Shown here: one piece after another, positions 1 through 14,010 of the stretch
How the letters are laid out: each line of letters opens with the position of its first letter
How positions within the stretch are numbered: position 1 is the first letter of the stretch
Assembly (NCBI GenBank): GCA_027257055.1
Contig: JAPVLO010000122.1
Coordinates: 1,302,001 to 1,366,000, forward strand
Source: Cephalopachus bancanus
Lineage: Eukaryota > Chordata > Mammalia > Primates > Tarsiidae
Direction: 5' to 3'
DNA length: 64,000 nt
Notes under the pieces: generated by a model
The model's database searches: none
What the model was told of the DNA's origin: nothing
What the model saw: only the letters and a program-made list of their open reading frames with translations
Made by a program: the position numbers and the translations under genes

Positions 1-60
1 AATCTGTGTTTCAATAAGCACTCCAGGTGATTCTAATGCACACTAAAGTTTGAGAAGCAA
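1..60. mobile_element. MER5-type DNA transposon end
   Basis: CTCCAGGTGATTCTAATGCACAC resembles the terminal part of MER5A-type nonautonomous hAT elements. It is truncated by the window edge. Confidence 0.6.
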
Positions 61-240
61 GGACTTAAGAAATCGCATATTTTAAACATGAGTAAGATGG
101 AAAATATGTAGGCCAGTGCCAACCTAAGACATTTCTCACAAGTTACTTTGGGGAAAGAGAAAATGAGTAGGCAATTTGGCCAATATCCTCACCCAATTGA
201 GAAAATTGGTCTCTAACTCCCAACGAGAAGACAGCAATAG

Positions 241-530
241 TCTTTTTTTTTTTTTTTTGAGTTGGAGTCTCACTCTGTTGCCCAGACTGGAGTGCAGTGG
301 CCGCTCCCGGCCACCACAGCCTCGACCTGCTGGGCTCCGGCGATCCTTCCGCCTCAGCCTTCCAAGTAGCCGGAATTACAGGCATGCGCTACCACGCCCG
401 GCTGACTTTTTGATTTATTGTAGAGATGAGGTCTCGCTGCCCAGGCGGGTCTCGAACCCGCGGGCTCAGGCAATCCACTCACCTCAGCCTCCCAAGCGCG
501 GGATTACAGGCTGAGCCACCGAGCCCAGTC
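241..530 (-). mobile_element. Alu, lineage-specific
   Basis: Full-length reverse-strand Alu starting in T18, flanked by AATAGTCT duplications. It sits head-to-head with the next Alu. Confidence 0.95.
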
Positions 531-558
531 TAATAGTCTCAATTAAAGATAAATTCTT

Positions 559-833
559 GGCCAGGCGCAGTGGCTCAAGCCTGTAATCCCAGCACTTTGG
601 GAGGCCAAGGCGAGAGGATTGCCTGAGCGCAGGGGTTCAAGACCAGCCTGGGCAACTTGGTGAGACCTCATCTCTATAGTAAATCAAAAAATAAGCCAGG
701 CATGGTAGCGCCTATGGTTCCAGCTACTTGGAAGACTGAGACGGAAGGATCGTCTGAGCCCAGCAGGTCAAGACTGCGGTGGCTGTGAGCATGCCATTGC
801 ACTGTAGCTTGGGCTAATTAAAAAAAAAAAAAA
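559..833 (+). mobile_element. Alu, older AluJ-like
   Basis: Full-length Alu (GGCCAGGCGCAGTGGCTC head) with an A-tail and 14-bp duplications AAAGATAAATTCTT on both sides. Confidence 0.95.
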
Positions 834-929
834 AGATAAATTCTTACATGTGTGTTATGTAATTATGTAGACAATTTTCTAGTATTTAATGCCAATAGAA
901 GATTTACATTTTTAAGTTATAAATCACAT

Positions 930-1216
930 TTTTTTTTGAGTTGCAGTTTCACTCTGTTGCCCAGACTGGAATGCAGTGGCACGCTTGCGGCCACCTCAGC
1001 CTCAACCTACTGGGCTCCAGCGATTCTTCCGCCTCAGTCTTCCAAGTAACCAGAACTACAGGTGGACGCTACCATGCCCAGCTAATTTTTTATTTATTGT
1101 AGAGACAAGGTCTCGCAAAGTTTCCCGTGTGGGTCTCGAACCCACAGACTCAGGCAATCCACTCGCCTGCGTCTCCCAAAGTGCTAGGATTACAGGCTGA
1201 GCCACCAAACCCAGCC
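930..1216 (-). mobile_element. Alu
   Basis: Full-length reverse-strand Alu from a T-run to GCCACCAAACCCAGCC, with CACAT-like flanking repeats. Confidence 0.93.
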
Positions 1217-2259
1217 CACATATTTTATGTTAGTCAAATCTTCCCCATAAAGTGGAACAGTGACTTTTAGCAATATCTGTTTTCTTTAAATAAATATTCA
1301 GCTAACTTAGCAGTTTGGTTATTTAGTGTCATTGGATGATTAATAACTAAACACCATGAGGCACATATAAAGTCTACCACTAAGCAGGAAAAACACACGG
1401 ACAAGCCATGCTGCAGAAATGCAATGATGGCATTTCTAAAAGACAAGCACAGTTGCTGTGAGCCTATTTTACTGCCATAGCTTTTGCAAACAATCCGCAG
1501 GAAAGTGTGGAAATCTGAGCTTCTCTGTAGTGCACATGAAAAAAAAGAGGTTGTAGATACTTATCTACACGCAATCTTCACTTCCTCTGGTCCCATCAAA
1601 GCTTTATTAGATCACTCTTCTCCTTTATGAAATCCTTCTTGCTCAAGGTGCATCTCAGGGCTGTTCCTTAGACCAGAGCTTGATTTAGTAAAATTTCTTT
1701 GAAAACCAGTTTATTGCTAACCTTTGGAATTATAGAATGCTGCTGGGAATTACCAGCACCAGGAAAGCTTGTAAATGAAAATAACTCTGTAATTTTTTTT
1801 TTCAGGGAATATGCCCTCTCTCTGCCCCCAAATCTAAACCATCCAATCATCATCATTTGGGGTGCTCCTTTACAAGAATCCCTAATGAATGATAACAAGA
1901 AGCCAGGTGGATGTTGACTGTAGCATATTCCCAAGCCCAGAACCCTGAGAGATCAAGGGAGCTCTCTAAGATTAGATAAATCTCTCCAGTCAGAATTTAT
2001 AGTAATAGAATTTAGCATGTTAGAGTTGGAGGAGACTTAAAAATCACCCAGCCTGACCCTCTCATTTCACAGAAGAGAAAACTGAAGGCATGCTAGACTC
2101 AATGGGACAATCATTATCCTGATTCATTAACTAGTAAGCACACTCAGTAGGATCTTGGCAGTCTAGAGAAAGGAGAGTTAGTTGAGGACCACAGAAACTG
2201 GGAGAAGACTCAGGTTTTGAGAGAAGCCTTAGCTGCTGCCGCTAAAGGACTGGGAACAC
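1217..2259. other. Non-repetitive intergenic stretch
   Basis: Mostly unique sequence with no gene seen. About 2010-2110 resembles an old L3/MIR-class repeat (GTTAGAGTTGGAGGAGACTT and CATTTCACAGAAGAGAAAACTGA). Confidence 0.5.
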
Positions 2260-2740
<481 letters not shown>

Positions 2741-2834
2741 TAGTGAGTGGGGAAACTTCCAAGCATTTTGACAATGGCAAGTACTCAGGCAATAAATCCA
2801 TATCTAATTTTCCTTCTTTAAAAGTCCACAACTG

Positions 2835-4195
<1,361 letters not shown>

Positions 4196-4196
4196 A

Positions 4197-4486
4197 GCCG
4201 GGCTCGGTGACTCAGCCTGTAATCCCACGCTTTGGGAGGCTGAGGTGAGTGGATTGCCTGAGCCCGCGGGTTTGAGACCCGCCTGGGCAACTTGGCGAGA
4301 CCTCATCTCTACAATAAATCAAAAAATCAGCCAGGCATGGTAGCGCATGCCTGTAGTTCCAGTTACTTGGAAGGCTGAGGCGGAAGGATCTCCAGAGCCC
4401 AGCAGGTCCAGGCTGCGGTGGCCGGGAGCGGCCACTGCACTCCAGTCTAGGCGACAGAGTGAGACTCCAACTAAAAAAAAAAAAAA
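4197..4486 (+). mobile_element. Alu, lineage-specific
   Basis: Full-length with an A-tail; flanking AAAAGCAAAAAC / AAAGCAAAACC duplication. Confidence 0.95.
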
Positions 4487-4694
4487 GCAAAACCCACAAG
4501 GGCAGAAGACAGAAGACAGAAGGATAATGTCTCCGATTGAGAAGTGGTAGTGGTGTGGGTGTGTTATGTAGAGGCTTAATGATCTGGAGATACGGAAGGG
4601 CCATACTTCAGAGGGAACAGGTATAACAGGTATGATGCTCCAAAAAAGGCTAGGCCTAGAGCACTTGGTAACAGTCTTGACAAAGACCCCTATG

Positions 4695-5130
4695 TATCAG
4701 TTATTTTTTGTTGTAACAAATTACCACCAATTTGGAGGCTTCAAACACCATACCTTTATTATCTCACAGATTCTGTGCATCAGAAGTTCAGGCATAGCTT
4801 AGTTGTAGCTTCTGCTTTAAGGTCTTTCATAAGACTACAACCAGTCAGCCAAGACAGGGGTCTGATCTGAAGGCTTCACTGGTGAAGGACCCATTTCCAA
4901 ACTCAAGTGGTTATCAGTAAGATCCAGTTCTTGGTGACCTATTGGGCTGAGGACCTCAGTTCTTTTCTGGCTGTTGCCTGGAGCACTAACTTCAGTTTCT
5001 TCCTATATGGGCCACTCCTACATGGACATGGCTACTTCATTAAAGCATGCAAGTTGCAAAGACAATAGAATCTGTTAGCAAGATGGAGATGCATCTTAAA
5101 AAATCTAATCGCAGAAGTGACAGCCTATCA
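4695..5130 (-). mobile_element. LTR-like remnant, family uncertain
   Basis: GTTGTAACAAATTACCACCAATTTGGAGGCTTCAAACA and TTATCTCACAGATTCTGTGCATCAGAAGTTC are phrases typical of reverse-strand MLT/MST-type solo LTRs or similar old repeats. It is strongly decayed. Confidence 0.4.
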
Positions 5131-5233
5131 ACATTCTATTCACTTAAGAAGTTACTCAAGAAAAGGGGATTGCACAAGGGCTTGAATATCAGGAGGCAGA
5201 AACCATTGAGGCCCATTAAGATGCTGCCTATCA

Positions 5234-5520
5234 GCCGGGCTCGGTGGCTCAGCCTGTAATCCCACGCTTGGGAGGCTGAGGTGAGTGGATAGCCTGAGCC
5301 CCATGGATTCGAGACCCGCCTGGGCAACTTGGCAAAACCTCATCTCTACAATAAATCAAAAATTAGCCGGGCGTGGTAGCGCACGCCTGTAGTTCCATCT
5401 ACTTGGAAGGCTGAGGCGGAAGGATTTCCCTAGTCCAACTGGTCGAGGCTGCGGTGGCTGGGAGCAGCCACTGCACTCCAGTCTGGGTGACAGAGCGAGA
5501 CTCCAACTCAAAAAAAAAAA
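5234..5520 (+). mobile_element. Alu, lineage-specific
   Basis: Full-length, flanked by CTGCCTATCA duplications. Confidence 0.95.
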
Positions 5521-5649
5521 GACACTGCCTATCACCCTCTGTGACATGTTGTCAATAATAATAATAATATGAGGTTACATATATAGATGGTAAAGTTTTA
5601 GATGGAGCTTCTTGGCATCAGCCAAGCTGCTTTCTTGTGAGAGATTGCC

Positions 5650-6085
5650 AATTGTTCCACATATATTTATATTTCTTCCTTTGGGTAATAGTAATCCCCA
5701 CGTTTTAGGGAGTCATGTGGCTGTCCACACAGAGACTACATATCTCAACCTCTCTTGCAGCTAGGCATAGCCCTATGTCTGAGTTCTCACCAATGGGATG
5801 TGAACCTAAGTGATATATGCCACTTCTGGGTAACATCTTTAAAAGAAAGTAGCATGCCTTGTCTTTTCTCTTTTTCTCTTTCCTGAGGCTGGAATGCAGA
5901 AAGAACAGTGAGGAAAACACCCTGGAGAGAAACAAAACAAAAGTAATCAGAGTACCCAGAGCATCACATGAAGCAGAGCAGCCCAACTTTCCTGGGCTCC
6001 TACCTACTGACGTCTTATTTAAGCCATTGTTATTTGTGTCTGTTACAGTAACTACACAAATATCCTAACTGATAGATCACACAGG
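5650..6085 (+). mobile_element. MLT-like LTR remnant
   Basis: CCAATGGGATGTGAACCTAAGTGATATATGCCACTTCTGGGT and the ending TTTAAGCCATTGTTATTTGTGTCTGTTACAG...CCTAACTGATA are typical of MLT1-like solo LTRs. Confidence 0.6.
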
Positions 6086-6828
6086 ACTTCTAAGGCAATT
6101 ATTAGCAGTGCGCCTGCTGAGTCTTCCTGGGGCAGCTGTGAATTGCATCCCTTTAAAAGAGTTCCTGAGAAAGCAAGCCCATGCCATATCCCCTTTTTAG
6201 CTCCTCCTAGGCTGTTTGCTGGTGTTCTCAAAATGAGTTTTCACATCCCCCCATCCCCCACCCTCAGGAGTGTCTTCTTAGGATGCTTCTATGGAAAGTT
6301 CCATCACTACTTCTTGGCTTTGCCCCTACTCAGGTACCCAGAGGACTTCATTCAGTAAATTATTCATTTATTTCACTATTTGGGGGCCTCTTCTCATATG
6401 GCAATCACTGTTTTAGGCACCAGGAAACAGCAGTGAAAAAAATAGACACAAGCTTTATGCTCACACGTGATACTCTAGTAGGGCAGGAAAGACCTAAAAC
6501 AAATAAGATACTTTCTGGGAATTATAAAACAAAACACCAGCCTGAAATTTGTCTGAGTTCTACAGGATCACACAGGCAAACTGTCTCAGTCACACTGTTG
6601 GCCATCTTACGGTCTCTGTGGTAGCCAGCCTCAAAGATAGCCTCCAATAATCCTTGTCTCTAAACTGCCTCAGAGTGAGGGAGACACATTATTTCCACAC
6701 ACATTTTTTTGGTGAGAATTAGTCCCACAGACACACCTAGAAGCATGGGGGATGGAAAATAGAGAGAAGCACACAGGTATTGTTGAGCACTTGATCTGCC
6801 AACATGCTCATCATAAAACTTCAAGTAA
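6086..6828. other. Intergenic stretch
   Basis: No gene seen. 6360-6500 is L2-like (ATTCATTTATTTCACTATTTGGGG). The rest has no recognised content. Confidence 0.45.
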
Positions 6829-7118
6829 GCCGGGCTCGGCGGCTCAGCCTGTAATCCCGCGCCTTTGGGAGGCTGAGGTGAGTGGATTGCCTGAGCCGTG
6901 GGTTCGAGACCCGCCTGGGCAGCGAGACCTCATCTCTACAATAAATCAAAAAATCAGCGGGGCGTGGTAGCACATGCCTGTAATTCCGGCTACTCGGAAG
7001 GCTGAGACGGAAGGATCACCGGAGCCCAGCAGGTCGAGGCTGCGGTGGCCGGGAGCGGCCACTGCACTCCAGTCTTGGCGACCGAGTGAGACTCCAACTC
7101 AAAAAAAAAAAAAAAAAA
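6829..7118 (+). mobile_element. Alu, lineage-specific
   Basis: Full-length young-looking copy with AAAACTTCAAGTAA duplications. A second Alu follows almost immediately. Confidence 0.95.
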
Positions 7119-7140
7119 CTTCAAGTAAATACAAAATGCA

Positions 7141-7432
7141 GCCGGGCTTGGTGGCTCAGCCTGTAATTCCGCGCCTTTGGGAGGCTGAGGTGAGTGGATT
7201 GCCTGAGCCCGTGGGTTCGAGACCCGCCTGGGCAGGCAAGACCTCATCTCTACACTAAAATCAAAAACTCAGACGGGCGTGGTAGCGCACGCCTGTAATT
7301 CCGGGTACTCGGAAGGCTGAGGCGGAAGGATCGCCGGAGCCCAGCAGGTCGAGGCTGCGGTGGCCAGGAGCGGCCACTGCACTCTGGTCTGGGCGACAGA
7401 GTGAGACTCCGACTCAAAAAAAAAAAAAAAAT
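7141..7432 (+). mobile_element. Alu, lineage-specific
   Basis: Full-length copy inserted just past the previous Alu's duplication; its own duplication is AATACAAAATGCA. Confidence 0.95.
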
Positions 7433-7599
7433 ACAAAATGCAAGAAGTAGACCATAAAAAAGGGCTGCTTTAGCCTCACTCCTCATAAATGACTACTGCT
7501 AACATTTGGTTCATTCAGTCAACACATCTTCAACCTGCAGTGTGTCCTGCCTTGTTCTAGGGGCTGGATATTGTTCCTAACCTCATCTGGCTTCCAGTT

Positions 7600-7720
7600 T
7601 GAGTGTGTGGGTGTTCCCCTTGGTTTATAGCTCGCCCCTGCCACATCTAGCTACATGATTTCAGGTAAGTCATTTAACTCCTGGAGATTTCGTTTCCTCA
7701 CTTGCACAGATCAATCACAG
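7600..7720 (+). mobile_element. MIR fragment
   Basis: ATGATTTCAGGTAAGTCATTTAACTCC followed by TTTCGTTTCCTCA matches the MIR core phrase. Confidence 0.6.
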
Positions 7721-7734
7721 ATTCGAAGAACTGA

Positions 7735-7925
7735 GTACCACATGTTCTCACTCATAAGCAGACCTTGAACAATTATTATAAGCCTATAAGAAAGGGATTG
7801 GTAGTAGTGGGAAACTGCCAGGGGTGGGGGGCACACCTCATCCACAACAGTACTGGCATAATGAACGTTTGTATACCTAACCCTGAATCATACCCCACAT
7901 CTTTAAAATTAAAAATTAAAATAAT
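7735..7925 (+). mobile_element. L1 3' end
   Basis: GAGTACCACATGTTCTCACTCATAAG through ACCCCACATCTTTAAAATTAAAAA is a short 5'-truncated L1 3' UTR. A related copy lies at 32490-32705. Confidence 0.75.
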
Positions 7926-8024
7926 AACAGTAATAATGGTGCCTAACTTGTAGGGCTGATGTGGGGATTAAATTAAATAATATGGGTTAAATAATTTCAA
8001 AATGTGTCTGGATTATAACACACA

Positions 8025-8400
8025 CTCAGGTTCTGTGGGTCAGGAATTCAGACAGGGCAGAACATGGATGGCTTATCTCTGCTCCACAAGTCTTCCTTAG
8101 GTAGGAAGACTTGAATGGCTGAGGGCAGGAATTACCTGGAAGATGCCTCACACACATGTCTGACCCCTGAGCTGGGGCTACTTGAAGTCTGAGCTCAGCT
8201 AGGACTGGCAACCAGAAAACCTGCCATGTGGCTTTCCCATGTGACTTGGGCTCATCACAGCGGGGCAGCTGGGTTCCTTGAGGAAATGTCCTGAGAGGCA
8301 CAGCCAGAAAGTGAGCATTCTGAGAGAAAGGCAGAAGCTGAATGACCTTTTCTGACTGAGCCTTGAACCACATTTGTTGGTTCAAGTGAGTCACTAAGGC
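8025..8400 (-). mobile_element. LTR-like remnant, family uncertain
   Basis: GGTTCTGTGGGTCAGGAATTCAGACAGGGC is a phrase common to old MLT/MST-type LTR-like repeats; the rest is diverged. A minus-strand open frame across it is not a gene. Confidence 0.4.
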
Positions 8401-8648
8401 TAATCTAGATTCAAGGAGAGGGAATTAGAGTCTGCCCCTCAATGAGGGAGTGAAAAAGACCCTCCGCACAATAACACACAGGGTGGGACAGATTTTTGCA
8501 GTCATTTTGGGTAACTATGACTTGCTACTCCAGTCCACCCTCTTCTTGATATCCATCTACTCATTCATTCGTACATTAATTGTATTTATCCTATTTTCTT
8601 TCTTTCTTCTTTCTCTCTTCTTTTTTCTTTTCTTTTCTTTTCTTTCTT

Positions 8649-8803
8649 TTTTTTTTTTTGAGTCGGGATCTCATTCTGTCACCCAGGCTGGAGTGCAGTG
8701 GGTGATCACAGCTCACCACAGCCTCAGCCTCTTGGACTCAAATGATCCTTTCACCGCAGCCTCCCAAGTAGCTGGGACTACAGGTGCACACCACCACGCC
8801 TCG
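8649..8803 (-). mobile_element. Partial old Alu monomer
   Basis: One reverse-strand monomer (GAGTCGGGATCTCATTCTGTCACCC to CACCACGCCTCGC), preceded by a pyrimidine tract and abutted by the next Alu. Confidence 0.85.
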
Positions 8804-9102
8804 CTTTTTTTTTTTTTTTTTTTTGAGTTGGAGCCTCAATCTGTCATCCAGGCTGGACTGCAATGACACACTCACAGCCACCCCAGCGTTGACCTGCTGG
8901 GATTCAGCAATCCTTCCACCTCAGCCTTCCAAGTAGCTGGAACTACAGGCATGCCTACCATGCCCAGCTAATTTTTTATTTATTGTAGAGATGAGGTCTC
9001 ACCAAATTGCCCAGGTGGGACTCGAACCCGCAGGCTCAGGCAATTCACTTGCCTCTACCTCCCAAAGTGCTGGGATTACAGGCTTCACCACCAAGCCCCG
9101 CT
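8804..9102 (-). mobile_element. Alu
   Basis: Full-length reverse-strand Alu directly next to the partial monomer. Confidence 0.92.
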
Positions 9103-9626
9103 GGTGAGCAGAACTAATTCAGGTCCTGTTCTCACAAAGATTAGGGAGAGACATTCTAAAATAATCACATAAATATATAACTACTGGTGCTCTATGTCTC
9201 ACAAATGTTATGCTGCAAGGGTCCAGGAGTGTACAACACAACAGCTTGGTCTAGTCCAGGCAACTGGAGAAGGCTTTCATGAAAAGAACAATATTTAAGC
9301 TAATGACTCAAGAATGAGCAAAAATAACCATACTAGGGTGTTGCAAAGAATGTTACATGAACCACTAGTGGTACACAGATATACTATCATTATCATTATT
9401 CTGTATTTATTTTATAGCTTATTTAGTTTAAATTTGTGGCGAGTGAAATTAATTTTTCCATTTTTGTTAGCATACAGAATTTCCTTGTAAAATAAATACA
9501 TTTTTAAGTTTAACAAGCTGTCAATTTAAAGAAATATGGTAAGCAAAATAACAGGCATTATACAAAAAAGGCAAATATCATGAAAGTGATAGATGGCTAC
9601 CTGAAGCTTAGTAAATACTGGACTAG
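9103..9626. other. Intergenic stretch, partly L2
   Basis: 9110-9340 is L2-like (CAACTGGAGAAGGCTTTCATGAA). The rest is AT-rich with nothing recognised. Confidence 0.45.
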
Positions 9627-9627
9627 G

Positions 9628-10085
9628 TGGACCAGGTATGATGACTCATGCCTATAATTCCGGCACTTTGGCAGGCTGAGGCATCACTAGAGGATCAGTA
9701 GAGGCCAGGAGTTGGAGACCAGCCTGCGTAACATAGCAAGTCTCTGTATCTAGTTAATTATTATTATTTTTATTTTGAGTCGAAGTTTCACTCTGTCACC
9801 CAGGCTAGAGTGCAGTGGCATGTTCATGGCTATCGCAGCTTCAACCTGCTGAGCTCACGTGATCCTTCCACCTCAGCCTGTCGAGTAGCTGGAGCTACAG
9901 GCATGCACCACCACCTGTGCTAATTTTTTGATTTATGGTAGAGAAGAGGTCTGACCAAGTTGCCCAGGTTGATCTCAAACCCCTGGGCTCAGGCAGTCCT
10001 CTCATCTCTGCCTCTCAAAGTGCTAGGATTACAGGAATGTGCCATCATGCTTGGCTTCTACAATTAATTTTTTTAAAAACAACAA
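9628..10085 (+). mobile_element. Old Alu left monomer interrupted by another Alu
   Basis: 9628-9757 is a left-monomer-only copy (FLAM-like) whose tail continues after the nested Alu (9762-10057). ACTGGACTAG duplications flank the whole. Confidence 0.8.
9762..10057 (-). mobile_element. Alu
   Basis: Full-length reverse-strand Alu nested in the tail of the older monomer. Confidence 0.92.
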
Positions 10086-10099
10086 AAAACTGGACTAGA

Positions 10100-10280
10100 T
10101 ATTTTTGGGAGGGGGTTTGAAGGAGGGGAGTCGTGGCAGGCAGAAAAGGGAACTCCTGTTGCAAGAGCCCTGAGGTGAAGGAAAGACTCAGGGTCCAAGA
10201 AACAGAAAAGTAGCCAATACAATTTGAGCAGAAAGAGAGAGGGAGTCAATTACTGTGAGCCAGGAGAGGCCGGCAAGTCC
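10100..10280 (+). mobile_element. L2 fragment
   Basis: GGAACTCCTGTTGCAAGAGCCCTGAGGTGAAGG resembles the L2 3' region. Confidence 0.5.
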
Positions 10281-10424
10281 CTGATATTTAGGGACTTTAG
10301 TTCAGAACTGAAGCCCCCAAAATTCAAAATGAGCAGTTGCACTTTTTTCTCTCAAATATTGTACTTGTGGGCAGCTTACTACAACATGGTATTTCATTGA
10401 TATTTATTTATTTAGTTAGTTAGT

Positions 10425-10711
10425 TATTTTTTGAGTCGGAGTCTCACTCTGTCACCCAGACTGGAGTGCAGTGGCTGCTCCAGGCCACTGCAGCCTCAAC
10501 TTGCTGGGCTCCAGCGATCCTTCCGCCTCAGCCTTCCAAGTAGCCGGAATTACAGGCACGTGCTACCATGCCCGGCTGATTTTTTAAATTTATTGTAGAG
10601 TTGAGATCTCGCCAAGTTGCCCAGGCAGGTCTCGAACCCGCGAGCTCAGGCAATCCACTCACCTCAGCCTCCCAAAGTGCGGGATTACAGGCTGAGCCAC
10701 CGAGCCCAGCT
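10425..10711 (-). mobile_element. Alu, lineage-specific
   Basis: Full-length with a TTTA/TTAG-type tail and TTCA(T/C)TGATATTTA duplications. Confidence 0.95.
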
Positions 10712-10919
10712 TCACTGATATTTAAATAGTAAATTTTTAATAGAACAAATCTAGTTTACACAGATAATATTAACGTACAGTGCCTGAGAGCTCATATTTC
10801 CTTTGGAAATAGTGTTGTTCAACATGTTTCCATTATCCCAAAAACAACGGGACATCATTGAAGAACTGGGAAAGGGAAGTAATAAAACCTAGCTTGTGAA
10901 TTTTTATTTTTATTTATTT

Positions 10920-11212
10920 ACTTTTTTTTTTTTTTTTTGAGTTGGAGTCTCACTCTGTCGCCCAGACTGGAGTGCAGTGGCCGCTCCCGGCCACCGCAGC
11001 CTCGACCTGCTGGGCTCCGGTGATCCTTCCACCTCAGCCTTCCGAGTAGCCGGAATTACAGGCATGTACTACCACGCCCGGCTGATTTTTTGATTTATTG
11101 TAGAGATGAGGTCTCGCTGCCCAGGCGGGTCTCGAACCCGCGGGCTCAGGCAATCCACTCACCTCAGCCTCCCAAAGGCGCGGGATTACAGGCTGAGCCA
11201 CCGAGCCCAGCA
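10920..11212 (-). mobile_element. Alu, lineage-specific
   Basis: Near-consensus young copy with T18 tail and TGAATTTTTA duplications. Confidence 0.95.
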
Positions 11213-12535
11213 TGAATTTTTAAAAGGTAAATTTTACCAGTGTAACTCATGCATTTAAAAAATGTACAGAAAAGATAATAATAAGCAGAAGCAACATTCT
11301 GCTCTCAACCTCTTTCCAACCCCAAGAGCCAACCACGTTAACACTTTTCTGTTTTTATTCTCCTGTTGGTTTCCCTCTTACTAATATATAGAGATATAGC
11401 ATATATCTATAAATAATATAGATATATAATAATATAACATATATTATTATATATTATATTGTTTATTATTTTTATATTAAATTACTATATTTAAATATGC
11501 TTATGCCTCCACTTCTTGATTTTTCATGTCTAGGCACTATAGTGGCTATATGGTATCTGCTCGCTTAGATTTCCTCAGGCTCACCCTCTCTCAGCCTCCC
11601 AGCTTGCTCCACCCGGGCCACCCCAGTGGTGTGTGACTCACTGAGTCTGAGCAGGTGGTTCCATCACAGGAGGCCGACAGGCCACATGCCCAGATCTGGC
11701 TTCCCCAGTGGCTATCAAAGGGACCAGGTGACACAACCTGAACGTGTGAGGAAGTTAAGGCCCTAGGCAGCAGATTTTGACTAATGGATGATAGAAGGGG
11801 AAGGGAGCTTACAGATATATTTTCTCTTCCTTCCTCCCTCTGATGGACAATATTTCCAGATGGTCTGTCCAAAGAGATCCTTTTTGACTGAGCAGTCACC
11901 TGCTGAGAAACCAGTTCTGTTGACTCATGGCTTTTTATGAGGCAATGGCCAATGCAGTAATTTGTCACCTTGTACTTGCTCTCATTCCTTCCCTGCCTCT
12001 CTACACTCTCCCCTGACTCCTGCAGAGCTGGGATTGTGCCTTCTAGAAGAGCATTAGCACTTAAGCTTTGCCTTGGGCTCTGTGTTCTTGGGAAATCAGG
12101 CAAAGACAGACATTGCTAATATTACCAAAAGACTTACAGCTATGACTTACATCACCACTCCTATCTCTCTCCCGTGTTCCTCCAGTTAACTCATTGTTTT
12201 TGAGTCCATCAGTTATGGTTATAACTTTCAATTTGTGCTTATACTTTCCTTTCATTTTCCAGACTAGAGATAGTCTCTCTTGTCTCTGATACTTTGCAGG
12301 ATGAAGACCCTGATATTCTTTCCCTTCTTTTTACCTTTCCTCCCCTGTTTACCTCCAAACCTCTGTCAAAAGACTTTCGCATCCTTAAGAATGACAGCAT
12401 TTACATTGCGGTCTGTAATCATCATTATCTTCTGTTATTTTTCTAAGTGCTGATTCTAAATTTGAAAATGAATATACAGTGTGATTACTATGATGACTAT
12501 CCATTGCGCAATGAATATTTACCAAGAGTTTGCTT
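11213..12535. other. Intergenic stretch with AT-rich tract
   Basis: 11385-11490 is an ATATA-rich low-complexity tract. 11500-12300 has LTR-like base composition but no family I can name. A minus-strand frame at 11591-12103 shows no coding signature. Confidence 0.4.
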
Positions 12536-12841
12536 GGCCAGTCGTGGTGACTCCCATTTGCAATTCCAGCACTTTGAGAAGCCAAGGCAGAAGGTTGTCT
12601 TGAAGCCAGGAGTTCAAGACCAACTTGGGCAACACAGTGAGACTCGTCGCTACAAAAAAAATTTTTTTAATGAGCTGAGTGTAGTGGCGCATGCCTGTAG
12701 TCCCAGCTACTTGGAAGGCTGAGACAGAAGGATCACTTGAGTCCAGGAGCAGGAGACTGCTGTAAGCTACTATCGATCGTGTCACTGTGCAACAGCTAAG
12801 TGACAAGAGTGAAACCTTGTCTCTGAAAAAAAGAAAAAAAA
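12536..12841 (+). mobile_element. Alu, old
   Basis: Diverged AluJ-like copy flanked by AGTTTGCT. Confidence 0.9.
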
Positions 12842-13740
12842 GTTTGCTGTATTTGGGGCACTGTTTTCTAGCCTCTGGGGATAAAACAGGGAGCAAAATA
12901 GACAGAAATCCTTGCCCTCATGGCACTTTCATTTCACTGGGGAGACAAAGAATAAACAAGACAGATATGTTTAAAGATACAGTATGCTGGGTAATGGAAA
13001 GTACTCAGAAGAGAAAGATGTAAGGAGGGAGAATAGGAAGAACCAGTCTCAGAGGCTGGAATTTTTGGTAGGCTAGGCAGGGAAGGCCGCTATAAGAAGG
13101 GAATAGAAAGTAGGGGAGAAAGATAAGCAGCTATCAGCAGAAACAGCATTCCAGGCAAAGGGAACAGCAAGTACAATGGCCCTAAAATGGGAGTATACTT
13201 ATTGTATTCAAGCAACAGCAAGGAGGCTCACATGCTGGATCAGTCTGACCAGGGGGGAGGGTAGAGGGGAATGAAGAAGAGAAGGAATGGGAGGAGGTCA
13301 TGGAGGGCTTGTGAATTGAAGCAATGACAATGCATTTACTTATAGGAAGGGTGGAAAGCCTTGAGTGAGTTTTGAGCAATGGCGCGACAGAATCAAATGT
13401 ACATTTTAACAGAATCACTCTGGATATTGTGTTAAGAAGAAACTGAAGGGGGTGAGGCAGATATAGGAAAACTAGTTAGGAGACCATTGAAATCATTGAG
13501 ATGATGGTGGTTTGAAGTTGGGTGGTGGCAGTGAGGGAAATGAGACGTGATCAGAATTTGGATATATTTTGAAGGTGGAGCCAATATGATTGGTGAATAG
13601 TTGGATGAGGGAGAGAAAATGTAGTCAGGAATGACTCCAAGGTTTTTGACCTGAGCCACTGGAAGAAAAGAATTGTCACATAAGGAGATGGGGGTGGTCA
13701 CTGGGAGAGCTTAAGGGAGGATATACGGACGCCACTGTAG
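12842..13740 (+). mobile_element. L2 fragment, long
   Basis: GGGGATAAAACAGGGAGCAAAATAGACAGAAATCC and CCCTCATGGCACTTTCATTTC are L2 3'-region phrases. Similarity continues, with decay, for about 900 bp. Confidence 0.65.
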
Positions 13741-13754
13741 CCAGTTAGAGTTGC

Positions 13755-14010
13755 TGTATTAGTTATCTATTACTGCATGACCAATCACCCCAAAACTTAT
13801 TGACTCAAAATAATAATAATAATTAATTATCAACACTCATGGTTTCTGTTGGTCAGGAATTTGGATGGGATTCGGCTGAGCAGTTCTCACTCAAGGTCTC
13901 GTGCTGTAACTACCAGGCTACAGTTTTAGCACTGAGAGTCCTATGTCCTTTGAAATCCTTCCCAAGGATGTGAAAGGTTCTAGGTTTCAGAGTTGGGAAC
14001 AGAAGCTAGG
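13755..14010 (-). mobile_element. LTR-like remnant, family uncertain
   Basis: TATTAGTTATCTATTACTGCATGACCAATCACCCC begins a reverse-strand MLT/MST-like repeat. Confidence 0.45.

Noticed and set aside
8026..8394. A 122-codon minus-strand frame
   Set aside because: It overlaps an old LTR-like repeat and shows no coding features.
11591..12103. A 170-codon minus-strand open frame
   Set aside because: No splice sites, no recognised domain, composition of random sequence; probably decayed repeat DNA.
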